NCBI GenBank assembly: GCA_963798985.1
Contig: CAWCVL010000005.1
Span: 248,001-312,000, forward strand
Length of the DNA stretch: 64,000 nt
DNA from: JACCTU01 sp963798985
GTDB taxonomy: Bacteria > Actinomycetota > Thermoleophilia > Gaiellales > Gaiellaceae
Reading direction: 5' to 3'
Made by a program: the position numbers and the translations under genes. Below, piece after piece: positions 20,262 to 29,736 of the stretch. How positions within the stretch are numbered: the first letter of the stretch is position 1; every line of letters starts with the position of its first letter. The notes below the pieces were generated by a model. That model searched no databases, was not told the origin of the DNA, and saw only the letters and a program-made list of their open reading frames with translations.

Positions 20262-20969
20262 CTAAGAGACCGCGAACGTCACCGTGACCGATGCCTGGAT
20301 CTCCTGCGTGCCCGGCTCGACGGTCGCCTTGGCGTCCTCGGCACGACCCGCGGCGAGGGGCATCGGGACGCTCCCGCCACCCTCGACCGTGGACGTCATC
20401 GCCCCCAGCGTGACGCCTGCTGCCTCGGCGAGCGCCTGCGCCTTCGCGCGTGCGTCCGCGTAGGCCGCCTTGAGCGCGCCGCGGTAGACCGCGGCCTCGT
20501 CCGAGCGGGTCAGCGAGGGCCCGTACACCTGGTTCGCGCCTGCGGCGACCGCCGCGTCGACCACGGGGCCGGCACGGTCGAGGTTCCGCACGCGGACGGA
20601 CACGGAGCTGACAGCGGTGTACCCGACGATCTGAACACCGTCCTCGGCGGTGCGCGGCGAGAGCGAGATCTGCTCGGTCTGGATGTCGGCCTGCGCGACG
20701 CCCGCCGAGCGGAGGGCGGCGACGACGCGGGTCAGCTGCGCGTCCGCAGCGTCGAGCGCCTGGCTGGCGGTCCGAGACTGAGCCTGGACGCCGAACGAGA
20801 AGTGGGCGCGGTCGGGCACGGTGGTGACCGAGCCGACGCCGGCCGCGGTGATCGAGCGGGTGGGGCCGTCGGCCTCCTGGCCCCTCGCCTGCTGGGGTTG
20901 GGCGACGCCGGCGAGTGCCGCGACGGCGAGGACGAACGCGGCAGCGATGAGAATGCGTAGAGGTTTCAT
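20262..20969 (-). CDS. secreted SIMPL (DUF541) domain protein
   Basis: A 235-residue protein with signal peptide MKPLRILIAAAFVLAVAALA, so it is exported. The SIMPL/DUF541 domain is clear: ITAAGVGSVTTVPDRAHFSFGV at the start, DIQTEQISLSPR, YTAVSSVSVRVRNL, and ALKAAYADARAKAQALAEAAGV near the end. Members form periplasmic or extracellular oligomers and have been linked to oxidative-stress tolerance and other roles, none general. It is monocistronic and divergent from the sulfurtransferase gene. The start is ATG 20969; no strong ribosome binding site is seen. Confidence 0.88.
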   Translation of the reverse strand: MKPLRILIAAAFVLAVAALAGVAQPQQARGQEADGPTRSITAAGVGSVTTVPDRAHFSFGVQAQSRTASQALDAADAQLTRVVAALRSAGVAQADIQTEQISLSPRTAEDGVQIVGYTAVSSVSVRVRNLDRAGPVVDAAVAAGANQVYGPSLTRSDEAAVYRGALKAAYADARAKAQALAEAAGVTLGAMTSTVEGGGSVPMPLAAGRAEDAKATVEPGTQEIQASVTVTFAVS

Positions 20970-21023
20970 GGCGTTTCTACGCCGCCGGGGGCCGGTCTCG
21001 TCACTTGCTCTACGGTCACGGGA

Positions 21024-21730
21024 GTGGACTACCGCTTCGTCGACTGCCGCTGGGACCTCACCGACCCGGAGCGGGGACACGCGCTCTACCGGGCCGGCCA
21101 CATCCCGGGGGCGGTGTTCCTCGACGTCGACGCCGACCTCTCCGACCTCTCGGTCCAAGGCGCCGGCCGGCATCCGCTGCCGAGCCCCCGCGGGTTCGCC
21201 GCCGCGGCCTCACGCGTGGGAATCGAGGACGGCGTCTTCGTCGTCGCGTACGGGAACATGGGCGGCGCCGAGCGCCTCTGGTGGCTGCTCCGCCACTTCG
21301 GCCACGCCGAGTGCGCCGTGCTGCTCGGAGGGATCGAGAGCTGGGGCGGCGCGCTTCGCGCAGGCGAGGAGGACGTCGAGCCGACGACCTTCGTCCCGCG
21401 CGAGCGGAGCGACGACACGATCGGCGCGGACGAGATCCTCGAGCGCGGGGACGAGCTCGTCGTCGTCGACGCGCGCGTGCCGTCGCGCTGGCGCGGCGAG
21501 GAGAACCCGATCGACAAGGTGCCGGGCCGCATCCCGGGCTCACGGAACGCACCGTGGAACGAGTCGCTGCCGGACCTGCCGGACCGGAGAGGTCGCCGTC
21601 TACTGCGGCTCGGGCGTCACCGCGAGCACGATCGTGCACCGGCTCTGGCTCGCCGGGCCGAGACGCGCGGCTCTACCCCGGCTCGTGGAGCCAGTGGGAG
21701 ACGCTCGGCCTGCCGGTCGAGCGCGGCTAG
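21024..21730 (+). CDS. sseA: two-domain sulfurtransferase (rhodanese; two frame breaks)
   Basis: Thiosulfate or 3-mercaptopyruvate sulfurtransferase of about 235 residues. The N-terminal rhodanese domain (RFVDCRWDLTDPERGHALYRAGHIPGA) has no active-site cysteine at the expected loop (VVAYGNMGGAERLWWLL). The C-terminal domain has the catalytic loop VYCGSGVTAS and the preceding VVVDARVPSRWRGE. An extra base near 21588 and another near 21660 break the frame. The GTG at 21024 starts it. The stop TAG lies in CTAG (21727-21730), shared with the stop of the convergent gene. Confidence 0.88.
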
Positions 21731-22603
21731 TGGATCTGGACGTTGCCTCCTGCGAGGGTCTGCTCGCCGGAGTCGTAGCCGTTGGAGAGCCGGATGCGAT
21801 AGGTGTCGCTCGTGCCCGGCTCGCCGAGGTCCTTCAAGTCGACCCGGAAGTTGAAGGTTCCGCTGCCGTTGATGGACGCGGTGCCGAAGATGCTGGCCTG
21901 CGTGCCGGCCGGTGTTGCAGACGACCGACTGGACGGTGATCGACTTGACGTGCAGGTCGGCCGCGGGGCCGTGGTCCTGGTAGTTCTCGTTGCCCTTCGG
22001 ACCATCGCCCTTCGCGTTGCCGCCGAAGGTCGCCTTGTCGCCGTTGGCCGCCGTGACCCGGCCGCCGTAGGTGACCTTGCAACCCTCCATGTTGGCCGGG
22101 ATGACCCACGCCTTCGTCGCCGTGTCTTCGGGATCCGCCGGCGTCGGCGTCGTTGACGCTGTCGTTGTCGGTGTCGGCGTAGGCCGTGATCACGTCCGCG
22201 CCCGGCAGAGCAGGACCGGTGTAACAGAACTGCGCCTGACCGGCCGCGTTCGTCGTCGCCGTCCCAGCCGGTCGATCACCGAGCCCGTGACGCTGAAGCG
22301 AACGACGACGCTCGCCATCGGGTCGCCGAACTGGTCCCTGACGGTCGCCGTGACGCAGTGCTCCGAGTCGACCGGATTGCTGTCCGTGGCCGGAACGAGC
22401 GTCAGCGTCGTCGGCTTTGAGGGCTCCGGGCAATACCCGTAGCCGTACCCGTACCCATATCCGTAGCCGGGGCAGCCGTTCGCGGCGAGGCTTCCTCCGC
22501 TCGTGAAGCCGAGCACCGCCAGTGACGCAAAGGCGAGCCCGACCAGGAGTCCGCCGAAAACGCGCCGATGACGCAAGGTTGGCGTCGCGCGCAAGGAGCT
22601 CAT
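21727..22603 (-). CDS. secreted Ig-like domain protein with Gly-Tyr repeat (frame-broken)
   Basis: ATG 22603 starts a signal-type N-terminus (RVFGGLLVGLAFASLAVLGF), followed by NGCPGYGYGYGYGYGYCPEP, a GY repeat flanked by cysteines. A bacterial Ig-like (Big_1) domain follows: TLTLVPATDSNPVDSEHCVTA, VRDQFGDPMASVVVRFSVTG, then AGQAQFCYTGP and ITAYADTDNDSVN. A C-terminal beta-rich domain ends DTYRIRLSNGYDSGEQTLAG. The frame changes near 22270, 22140 and 21920. It is likely a cell-surface or secreted protein; its function is unknown. The stop codon is inside CTAG at 21727-21730. Confidence 0.6.
22433..22469. repeat. 6-bp tandem repeat encoding Gly-Tyr
   Basis: Six imperfect units of the pattern CCGTAC/CCGTAG/CCATAT encode the GY repeat of the secreted protein. 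Such hexamer runs can change length by slippage without changing frame. Confidence 0.6.
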
Positions 22604-22633
22604 GAGCAGCCCGTCAAGCTTAAGTGGCAAGCG

Positions 22634-23902
22634 TCACGATTTCAACCGGTCTGACAGGAGCCTGCTGAGCACGATGACGAGGAGCACGAGCACCGCCGCG
22701 AACAGAACAACCCGAGTCGCGGGCGAGATCGGCTGCGCGCATTCCGGACGTGTGCCCATGAGCACTGCTCCCGCACACAGGATCCCGACGAGCCCGACGG
22801 CGGCGAACTCCCAGTCCCAGTCGACGGCGGCGTGCAGGAGGAAAGCGGCGTAGGCACCCGCAGCGGCGGCGACGACCGGGTCCCGTCGTCTCCGCAGGCC
22901 GAGCAGCGGAACGCCGAGCCCGACCACGAGCACCGCGAGGCCGATGGTGCCGAGCTCGGCGAGCGACTCGAGGAACAGGCTGTGCGCGTCGTGGACGAAC
23001 TCGTCGACGGGCCGATGCTCGAGCCAGAACGCGCCGAAGGTCCCGGCGCCGGAGCCAAGGACGGGATTGGCTTCGAAGTCCTGCCAGGCGACACGCCAAT
23101 AGTGCGGCCGGTTCTCGCCGAAGAGCGTGAGGGGTTGCCCCCGCTGGGACCCGACCACGAACCCGGCGGCAATCCCGACGGCGAGCAGCGCGAGCAAGAC
23201 GACGCGCGACCGAAGTGCCCCGCCGACGTACAGCGCGACTGCGATGCCGACGGGCAGCGCGATCCAGGCGCCGCGGCTGGACGTGAGGTAGAGCGTCGGC
23301 ACGAGCACGACCAACGGAGTCAGGGCGGCGAGCCGCGCGGTTGGCGACCGCGCCGCTACGGCGAGACCGATCGCGAGCACGATTCCCAGCACGAGGAAGA
23401 TGCCGATCGCGTTCGAGTAGCCGAAAGGCTCGTGCAGGTGCGCGCCCTGGAAGGCGTCGAGCGGAGGCGGCCAGAAGACGTGGCGGGCCAACGCGTACGC
23501 TCCGACGCCGGTCACGCCCGCGAGTGCGCCAATCAGCAGCTGCGGCAGCGCGGAACGACCGACGCCGACGAGGACGGCGAACAGCGCGACGGCATAGAGA
23601 AGCGCCCGCTCGGACTCGATCAGCGAAGCAGTGGGAAGGCTCGACCACTCCGAGGATGCCGCCGTCCACGCGGCGAGGGCGCCGAGAGCGCTGAACGCGA
23701 TCCAGTCTCGGCGCTCGAGCGCGATCCGTTCGCGCGCGACGAGCGCGGCGGCGGACACCAGAAGCAGAGCCAGCAGGGCAAGCCGCCACGTTCTGGGGAA
23801 AAACCCGCCGCCGGAAAGGCCGACGACGAAGACGAAGCCGAACGTGGTGAACGCCGGCAGAACGTCGATCCACGTGACCGGAGGTCTCCTCAGAACGGCC
23901 AT
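22634..23902 (-). CDS. O-antigen ligase/polymerase family membrane protein (Wzy_C)
   Basis: A 422-residue polytopic protein with about 11-12 hydrophobic segments. The large extracytoplasmic loop contains NRPHYWRVAWQDFEANPVLG, GAGTFGAFWLEHRP and HDAHSLFLESLAELG, which are the signature positions of the WaaL/Wzy_C family (the RxxYW and HxxHSxxLExxxExG motifs). These enzymes ligate or polymerise undecaprenyl-linked glycans; in a Gram-positive cell the product would be a surface polysaccharide. There is no glycosyltransferase beside it. The start is ATG 23902, 35 bases downstream of argH. Confidence 0.85.
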   Translation of the reverse strand: MAVLRRPPVTWIDVLPAFTTFGFVFVVGLSGGGFFPRTWRLALLALLLVSAAALVARERIALERRDWIAFSALGALAAWTAASSEWSSLPTASLIESERALLYAVALFAVLVGVGRSALPQLLIGALAGVTGVGAYALARHVFWPPPLDAFQGAHLHEPFGYSNAIGIFLVLGIVLAIGLAVAARSPTARLAALTPLVVLVPTLYLTSSRGAWIALPVGIAVALYVGGALRSRVVLLALLAVGIAAGFVVGSQRGQPLTLFGENRPHYWRVAWQDFEANPVLGSGAGTFGAFWLEHRPVDEFVHDAHSLFLESLAELGTIGLAVLVVGLGVPLLGLRRRRDPVVAAAAGAYAAFLLHAAVDWDWEFAAVGLVGILCAGAVLMGTRPECAQPISPATRVVLFAAVLVLLVIVLSRLLSDRLKS

Positions 23903-23937
23903 TGCGACGCATCAAACCGCGCCGCGACGGGCCGGGT

Positions 23938-25150
23938 CTAGGCGAAGCGGCTGCGCGCGTCTTCGAGCGCGGCCGCAACGCCACCCGGCCCCGGCGCGCC
24001 ACGCTGGCCCGGAGTGGCCGGAGGCTCGAACGTTCCCGCACGCACGCTCGCGGCGACGCGCTCGTGCGCCTCGCGGAACGGCACGCCTTCGCCGACGAGC
24101 TGCTCGGCGGCGTCGGTGGCAAGCAGGAGCGGGTCGGCGCACGCCGCCGCCAGGCGACCGCGGTCGAACGTGAGCTCGCCGACCAGCACCGCGAGCGCGT
24201 CGAGGCTCAAGCCGCAGGTCGCGCCTCGCCGCGAACACGGGCGGCTTGTCCTCCTGCAGGTCGCGGTTGTACGCGAGCGGTAGTCCCTTCATGGTGGCGA
24301 GCAGCCCAGCAAGGCGACCGAGCGCGGCGCCGGCCTTGCCGCGCACGAGCTCCGCGACGTCGGGGTTCAGCTTCTGCGGCATCGCGGACGACCCCGTCGC
24401 TGCGCGCTCGGGGAGCCGCACGAAGGCGAACTCGCTCGTCGACCACAGCACGAGCTCCTCGCCGATCCGCGAGAGGTGCGACGCGAGCATCGCGCACGCG
24501 TAGAGGTAGTCGAGCGCGAAGTCGCGATCGGCGACGGCGTCGAGTGAGTTCCGCATCGTCTGGCCTTCCGGCGCCGGAAGTTGCAACGTCGAACCGGCGA
24601 GCGCCGCGGCCCCGAGCGGCGACGGCGCAGCCTGCGCGCACGCGAAGCGGAGCCGCGCGCGGTCGCGGTCGAGCATCTCGACCCACGCGAGCAGGTGGTG
24701 GCCGACGGTCACGGGCTGCGCGCGCTGGAGGTGCGTGTAGCCGGGCAGCGGTGTCTCCGCCTCCTGCTCAGCGCGATCGAGCACGACGCGCACGAAGCGC
24801 TCGACGTTCTCGATCGCCTCCGCGCACGCGTCGGCGACATACAGGCGGAAAGCCGCCGCGACCTGGTCGTTCCGCGAACGGCCCGCGTGGATCTTCCGCC
24901 CGACCTCGCCGAGCCGCCGCTCGATCAGCGTGTGCACGTCCTCGTCGCCCGGCTCCCACGTCAGCCCGTCGAGCAGCCGCTCCGCCTCGCGCAGCTCGTC
25001 GCCGCTCAGCAGGCCGGCCGCGACCAGGCGCTTGGCGTGCGTCCGCGTCGCCTCGATGTCGTAGAAGAAGAGCTCCGCGTCGTCGGCGCGCAGGAGCGCC
25101 TCGACCTCGGGCGCGAGCCCCGTTCCGACGCGTCCGGACCAGAGCGTCAT
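23938..25150 (-). CDS. argH: argininosuccinate lyase (frame-broken)
   Basis: The last step of arginine synthesis, splitting argininosuccinate to arginine and fumarate. The family signature GSSAMPQKLNPDVAELVRGKAG is intact, as are AGRSRNDQVAAAFRLY and TPLPGYTHLQRAQPV. The frame shifts near 24215; the C-terminal piece begins SLDALAVLVGELTFD. The total is near 400 residues, rather shorter than the common 460. The ATG at 25150 overlaps the argG stop (ATGA at 25147-25150). Confidence 0.93.
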
Positions 25151-26353
25151 GCGGGCGTGAGCCTCCGCTCTCGCGCGGCGGCGAGCTCGACCTCGAGCGC
25201 GGCGATCCGGATGAACCCCTCGGACGCCTCGTGCGGGAACGTCTCGCCGGTGCCGTACGACGCGAGCGTCTCGGCGTAGAGCGCGTACTCCGAGCGGCGC
25301 CCCGTGACGACTGCGGCGCCAGGCTGGAGCGAGAGCCGCACCTCTCCCGTGACGAGGGTCTGCGTCGCGGCGAAGAACGCGTCGTAGGCGGACCGAACCG
25401 GGCTGAACCAGAGCCCGTCGTAGAGCGACCTTCGCCCACTTCGGCTCGAGCTCGCGCTTCGCGATCGCCTCGGCCTTCGTCAGGACGATGTCCTCGAGCG
25501 CGCGGTGCGCCTCGATCAGCGCGATCGCCGCAGGCGCCTCGTAGAGCTCGCGGCTCTTGATCCCGATCGCCCGGTTCTCGATCATGTCGATCCGCCCGAT
25601 CCCGTACGTGCCGGCGAGCGGGTTGAGGGCGGCGATCAGCTCGTGCAGCTCGAGCTCGTCACCGTCGAGCGAGACCGGCAGACCTTGCTCGAAGCCGACG
25701 ACGACGTCGACCGGCGCGGGCGCGGTCGACGGGTGCGAGGTGAGCAGGAACGCGTCCTCGGGCGGCGCGACCCACGCGTCCTCGAGGATCCCCGCCTCGA
25801 TCGCGCGGCCGAAGAGGTTGTCGTCGATCGAGTACGGCTTCTCCGCCCTCGCCTCGACGGGAATCCCGCGCGCTTCGGCGAACGCGATCTCCTCGTCGCG
25901 CGTCCAGATCTTGTCGCGAAGCGGCGCGATCACGTGCACGCCGGGGTACTTCGCCTTGAAGGCGAGCTCGAAGCGAAGCTGGTCGTTCCCTTTGCCCGTG
26001 CAGCCGTGCACGACTGCTTCTGCATCGAGCTCGAGCGCGACGTCCGCGACCGCTTCCGCGATCACCGGCCGCGACAGCGCGGAGACGAGCGGATAGCGGC
26101 CTTCGTAGAGCGCGTTCGCGAGCAGCGCCTTGGCGACCTGGTCGTTGGCGAACTCGCGCTTGCGATCGACGAGCAGCACGTCGCTCGCACCCGCCGCGTA
26201 CCCGCGCGCGATCGCCGGCTCGAAGTCGGCGTCCTGGCCGACGTCCACCAGGACGGCGACGACCTGGTCGAACCCATAGTCCTCCTTGAGCCACGCGATC
26301 GCGCAGCTCGTGTCGAGCCCGCCCGAGTAGGCGAGCACGGCGGTCCGGCTCAT
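25147..26353 (-). CDS. argG: argininosuccinate synthase (frame-broken)
   Basis: Joins citrulline and aspartate using ATP. The N-terminal P-loop-like motif is AVLAYSGGLDTS, followed by VVHGCTGKGNDQLRFE and EKPYSIDDNLFGRAIE, all typical of ArgG. The frame changes near 25435; the last piece carries RLSLQPGAAVVTGRRSEYAL. The total is about 400 residues, the normal length. The start at ATG 26353 overlaps the argR stop by ATGA, and the end overlaps argH. Confidence 0.95.
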
Positions 26354-26812
26354 GTCTCTCCCTCCAGATGATGTCGGAGCTGTTCGGCGAGGTCGGCGCC
26401 GCTGACGCCCTCCCTGGCCGCGATGAAGATCGTGTCGTCGCCCGCGACGGTGCCCGCGACGTCGCCGAGCGTCGCGGCGTCGAGCACGCGGGCGAGCGCG
26501 TTCGCGTGGCCGGGCGGCGTCGTGACGACGAGCAGGTTGCCGGTCGGGACGAGCGAGAGTGCGAAGCGGCGGAGCGACGGCGGTCAGCTCGCTGAGGCGG
26601 TCGAGGTCGCCCGCGCCGGGGTGTGCGTAGACGAGCCGCCCGTCCTCGTCTCGCACCTTCACGAGCCCGAGCTGCGCGATGTCGCGCGAGACGGTCGTCT
26701 GCACGGCCTCGAAGCCGTGGTCGCGAAGCGCCTCGGCGACCTCGGCCTGCGTCGCGAGCTTGCGGTCGTCGACGAGCCGAAGGATTGCGCCTTGCCGGTC
26801 GAACTTGCTCAC
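26350..26812 (-). CDS. argR: arginine repressor (frame-broken)
   Basis: ArgR is the arginine-sensing hexameric repressor of arginine genes. The N-terminal winged helix reads DRQGAILRLVDDRKLATQAE, then QTTVSRDIAQLGLVKVRDEDG. The C-terminal oligomerisation and arginine-binding domain, after a shift near 26580, reads TGNLLVVTTPPGHANALARV and GTVAGDDTIFIAA, with the conserved Asp-Asp pair. GTG 26812 overlaps the argD stop. Its likely operator is the TATGC-rich region before argC at 30714-30757, so the operon would be autoregulated. Confidence 0.92.
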
Positions 26813-27926
26813 AGGACCTCCTCGAGGATTGCGAGCCCGTGCTCGAGCTCGTCGGCGGTCAGGGTCAACGGCGGGGTCAGCCGCAGAGAGCTCTCGCCGG
26901 CTGTTCCGACGAGCAGCCCGCGTTCCAGGCACTCCGCAACGACGTCCGCCGCCGGACGCGGCGTGTCGACGGCGAGCAGCAGCCCGCGCCCACGGACGTT
27001 CGGCAGCCGGGCCGCGATCGTCGCGCCGTGCGCGACCACACCTGCGAGCAGCTCGTCGTCGACCGTGTCGCAGACGGCGACGGCTGCGGCGCAAGCGACG
27101 GGGTTGCCGCCGAAGGTGCTCGCATGGTCGCCCGGCTCAAATGCTGCCGGTGCGCCGAGTCGGCGACGAGCAGGCAGCCGATCGGCAGACCGTTCGCCAG
27201 CCCTTTCGCAAGCGTGATCGCGTCGGGACGCACGCCGAGCTGCTCGAACGCGAAGAACGTGCCCGTGCGTCCGACGCCCGTCTGCACCTCGTCGAGGACG
27301 AGCAGCGCGCCCGCATCGTCCGCGAGCGCGCGCGCCGCTTCGACGAACCGCGAGTCGAGCGGGATGATCCCGCCCTCGCCGAGCACCGGCTCGAGCAGGA
27401 TGCAACCGGTCTCATCAGTGACCGCCGCTTCCAGCGACGCGACGTCGTTCGGCTCCGCGAACGCGACGCCGGGAAGCAGCGGCTCGAACGCGGCACGCTT
27501 CGCAGGCTGGCCGGTGACCGAGAGCGCGCCGCACGTGCGACCGTGGAACGAGCCCTCGAGCGCGACGACGCCCGCCCTGCCCGACGACTTGCGCGCGTAC
27601 TTCAGCGCGGCCTCGATCGCCTCGGCGCCGGAGTTGCAGAAGAACGCCTGCGCGCCGCCGAAGCGTTGGGACAGCCGCTCGGCGAGCTGCGTCATCGGCT
27701 CCGTCCAGTAGAGGTTCGAGACGTGCCAGAGCCGGTCGAGCTGTGCGTGCGCGGCAGCGAGCGGCGCAGGGTGACCGTGACCGAGGCCGACGACGGCGAT
27801 CCCCGCGAGGAAGTCGAGGTAGCGGCGGCCCTCCGTGTCGACGACCCAGGCACCCTCGCCGGAGACGAGCGTCACGTCCTGGCGGGCGTAGGTCGGTAGG
27901 ACGGCCTGCGAGACGACGGTGCTCAC
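26809..27926 (-). CDS. argD: acetylornithine aminotransferase (frame-broken)
   Basis: A PLP-dependent class III aminotransferase converting N-acetylglutamate semialdehyde to N-acetylornithine. The motifs are FFCNSGAEAIEAALKYARK, EGSFHGRTCGALSVTGQ, LLVLDEVQTGVGRTGTFFAF, and the Schiff-base lysine in ITLAKGLANGLPIG. A frame change near 27165 precedes HASTFGGNPVACAAAVAV. The start GTG 27926 overlaps the argB stop (GTGA) and the end overlaps argR. Confidence 0.93.
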
Positions 27927-28585
27927 GCGACCACCGCCGTCGCGCCGATCTCTGCGCGCACACCGAAACGTGCGGCGACCATCGCAGCGCGGACCTTCGG
28001 CACGATGCCCCCCTCGAGCTCGCCGGCGTCGAGCAGGCGATCCGCGTCGCCCGCTGCGAGCGTGTGCGCCACGACGCCGCCGAGCAAGACTCCCGGAACG
28101 TCGCTGACGAAGAGGATCCGCTCGGCCTCGAGCCCGACGGCGAGCGCGGCGGCGGCTGAATCGGCGTTCACGTTCAGCGGCCCCTCCGCGACCGGCGCGA
28201 CGACGGGGATCTGACCCTGAGCGAGCGCAAGCTCGATCGCGAGCGGCCGCGAAGGAAGCGGCTCGCCGACGCGTCCGAGCTCCGGCAGGTGCTCGGCGCG
28301 CAGCCCGATCTCGTCCCCGATCAGCCCGACCGCGCGCTCGCCGAGCGCCGCGCAGAGCTCGGCGTTGACCCGCGCCAGCGAGCGTCGAACGAGCACGAGC
28401 GCGGCGGGGCTCGTCACGCGGCGCCCGTCGACGAACTCGACGCGAAGCCCATAGCGCGCCATCTCCTCGGAGATCTGCGGACCCGCACCGTGGACGACGC
28501 ACACCTCGTGCTCGGCCGCGAGCTCGTGCACCAGCGCCGCAGCGTCGCCCGCGACGGCGCCGCCGATCTTCACGACGACCCTCAC
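27923..28585 (-). CDS. argB: acetylglutamate kinase, short form
   Basis: Phosphorylates N-acetylglutamate. The amino-acid kinase fold is clear: VVVKIGGAVAGDAAALV, VVHGAGPQISEEMARYG, NVNADSAAAALAVGLEAERI and LFVSDVPGVL, then GGIVPKVRAAM. At 220 residues it is clearly shorter than the usual 260-300. The N-terminal helix that forms the arginine-binding hexamer interface in feedback-inhibited ArgB is absent, so arginine inhibition is doubtful. The GTG at 28585 overlaps the argJ stop. No frame break is seen. Confidence 0.92.
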   Translation of the reverse strand: MRVVVKIGGAVAGDAAALVHELAAEHEVCVVHGAGPQISEEMARYGLRVEFVDGRRVTSPAALVLVRRSLARVNAELCAALGERAVGLIGDEIGLRAEHLPELGRVGEPLPSRPLAIELALAQGQIPVVAPVAEGPLNVNADSAAAALAVGLEAERILFVSDVPGVLLGGVVAHTLAAGDADRLLDAGELEGGIVPKVRAAMVAARFGVRAEIGATAVVA

Positions 28586-29736
28586 GAGCGGTAGTCCGCG
28601 TTGATGCGGACGTAGTCGGAGGACAGATCGCTCGTCAGGTAGCTCGCGGAGCCCGTTCCGAGCCCGAGGTCGAGCTCGATCGTCACGTTTGCCCCCGCGA
28701 GCTCCGGCTCCACGCCGCGCGGCGCGCCGAGCTCGAGCACGCGCACGCCGTCGAAGTCGAGCGTCACGAGTGACGGATCGAGCCGTGCGTAGCCGCCGTT
28801 GAAGGGCGCCGAGCCCGCGGCTGCGAGCACGCGGCCCCAGTTCGCATCGTGTCCGTGCAACGCGGTCTTCACGAGCGGTGAGGTCGCGATGCGCCGTGCG
28901 ATCGCCTTCGCCTCGTCGGCCGAGGCGGCGCCGGTGACGCCGATCTGCGCGACGACGGTGACGCCTTCGCCGTCGGCGACGATCATGCCGGCGAGCTTCG
29001 AGCACACCGCGTCGAGCGCCTCCGCGAACGCGGCGTCGTCACGCGCGACCGACGACGCACCGTTGGCGAGCAGCACGACCGTGTCGTTGGTCGAGCACTC
29101 CCCATCGACAGAGATCGCATTGAAGCTCCGCTCGACGGCGGGCTTCAGAAACTCGAGCGCCTCGCCCGGCTCGAGCGGATAGTCCGTGGTGACGACGGCG
29201 AGCATCGTCGCGAGGTTGGGGTGGATCATCCCCGAGCCCTTCGCCATCCCGCCGACCGTGAACCCGTCCGCGTGCGCAACCGACTCCTTGGCGCAGGTGT
29301 CGGTGGTCAGGATCGCCTCCGCGGCGTCGGCGCCGCCTTCGGACGAGAGTGCGTCGACGGCAGGCGGCAACCCGCGGAGCAGCTCGTCGATGGGAAGCGG
29401 CACGCCGATCACACCGGTCGAGAGCACGAGCACCTGCGCCTCGACGAGCCCGAGCAGCCTCGCGGTGGCAGCGGCAGTGGCACGCGCGTCCTGCTCGCCC
29501 TGCTCACCGGTGGCCGCGTTCGCGTTCCCCGAGTTCACGACCACCGCCTGCGGCTGCGCGAGCTCGAGGTGTCGCTTCGACACGACGACGGGGGCAGCAA
29601 GCATCCGGTTGACGGTGAACATGGCCGCGCCGGTCGCCGGCACGGTCGACCGGACGAGCGCGAGGTCGTTCCGGGTCTTCCGGATCCCGCAGTGCACGCC
29701 GCTGGCGACGAATCCCTGCGCAGCCGTGACGCTCAC
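28582..29736 (-). CDS. argJ: bifunctional glutamate N-acetyltransferase/ornithine acetyltransferase
   Basis: ArgJ recycles the acetyl group from acetylornithine to glutamate and may also use acetyl-CoA. This 384-residue form has the self-cleavage site in KGSGMIHPNLATMLAVVTTD, where the Thr of ATML becomes the N-terminal nucleophile of the beta chain. VVVNSGNANAATGEQG and HGHDANWGRVLAAAG are also conserved. It is intact and overlaps argC and argB by four bases each. With argJ present, an argA is not needed for the cycle. Confidence 0.96.
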   Translation of the reverse strand: MSVTAAQGFVASGVHCGIRKTRNDLALVRSTVPATGAAMFTVNRMLAAPVVVSKRHLELAQPQAVVVNSGNANAATGEQGEQDARATAAATARLLGLVEAQVLVLSTGVIGVPLPIDELLRGLPPAVDALSSEGGADAAEAILTTDTCAKESVAHADGFTVGGMAKGSGMIHPNLATMLAVVTTDYPLEPGEALEFLKPAVERSFNAISVDGECSTNDTVVLLANGASSVARDDAAFAEALDAVCSKLAGMIVADGEGVTVVAQIGVTGAASADEAKAIARRIATSPLVKTALHGHDANWGRVLAAAGSAPFNGGYARLDPSLVTLDFDGVRVLELGAPRGVEPELAGANVTIELDLGLGTGSASYLTSDLSSDYVRINADYRS

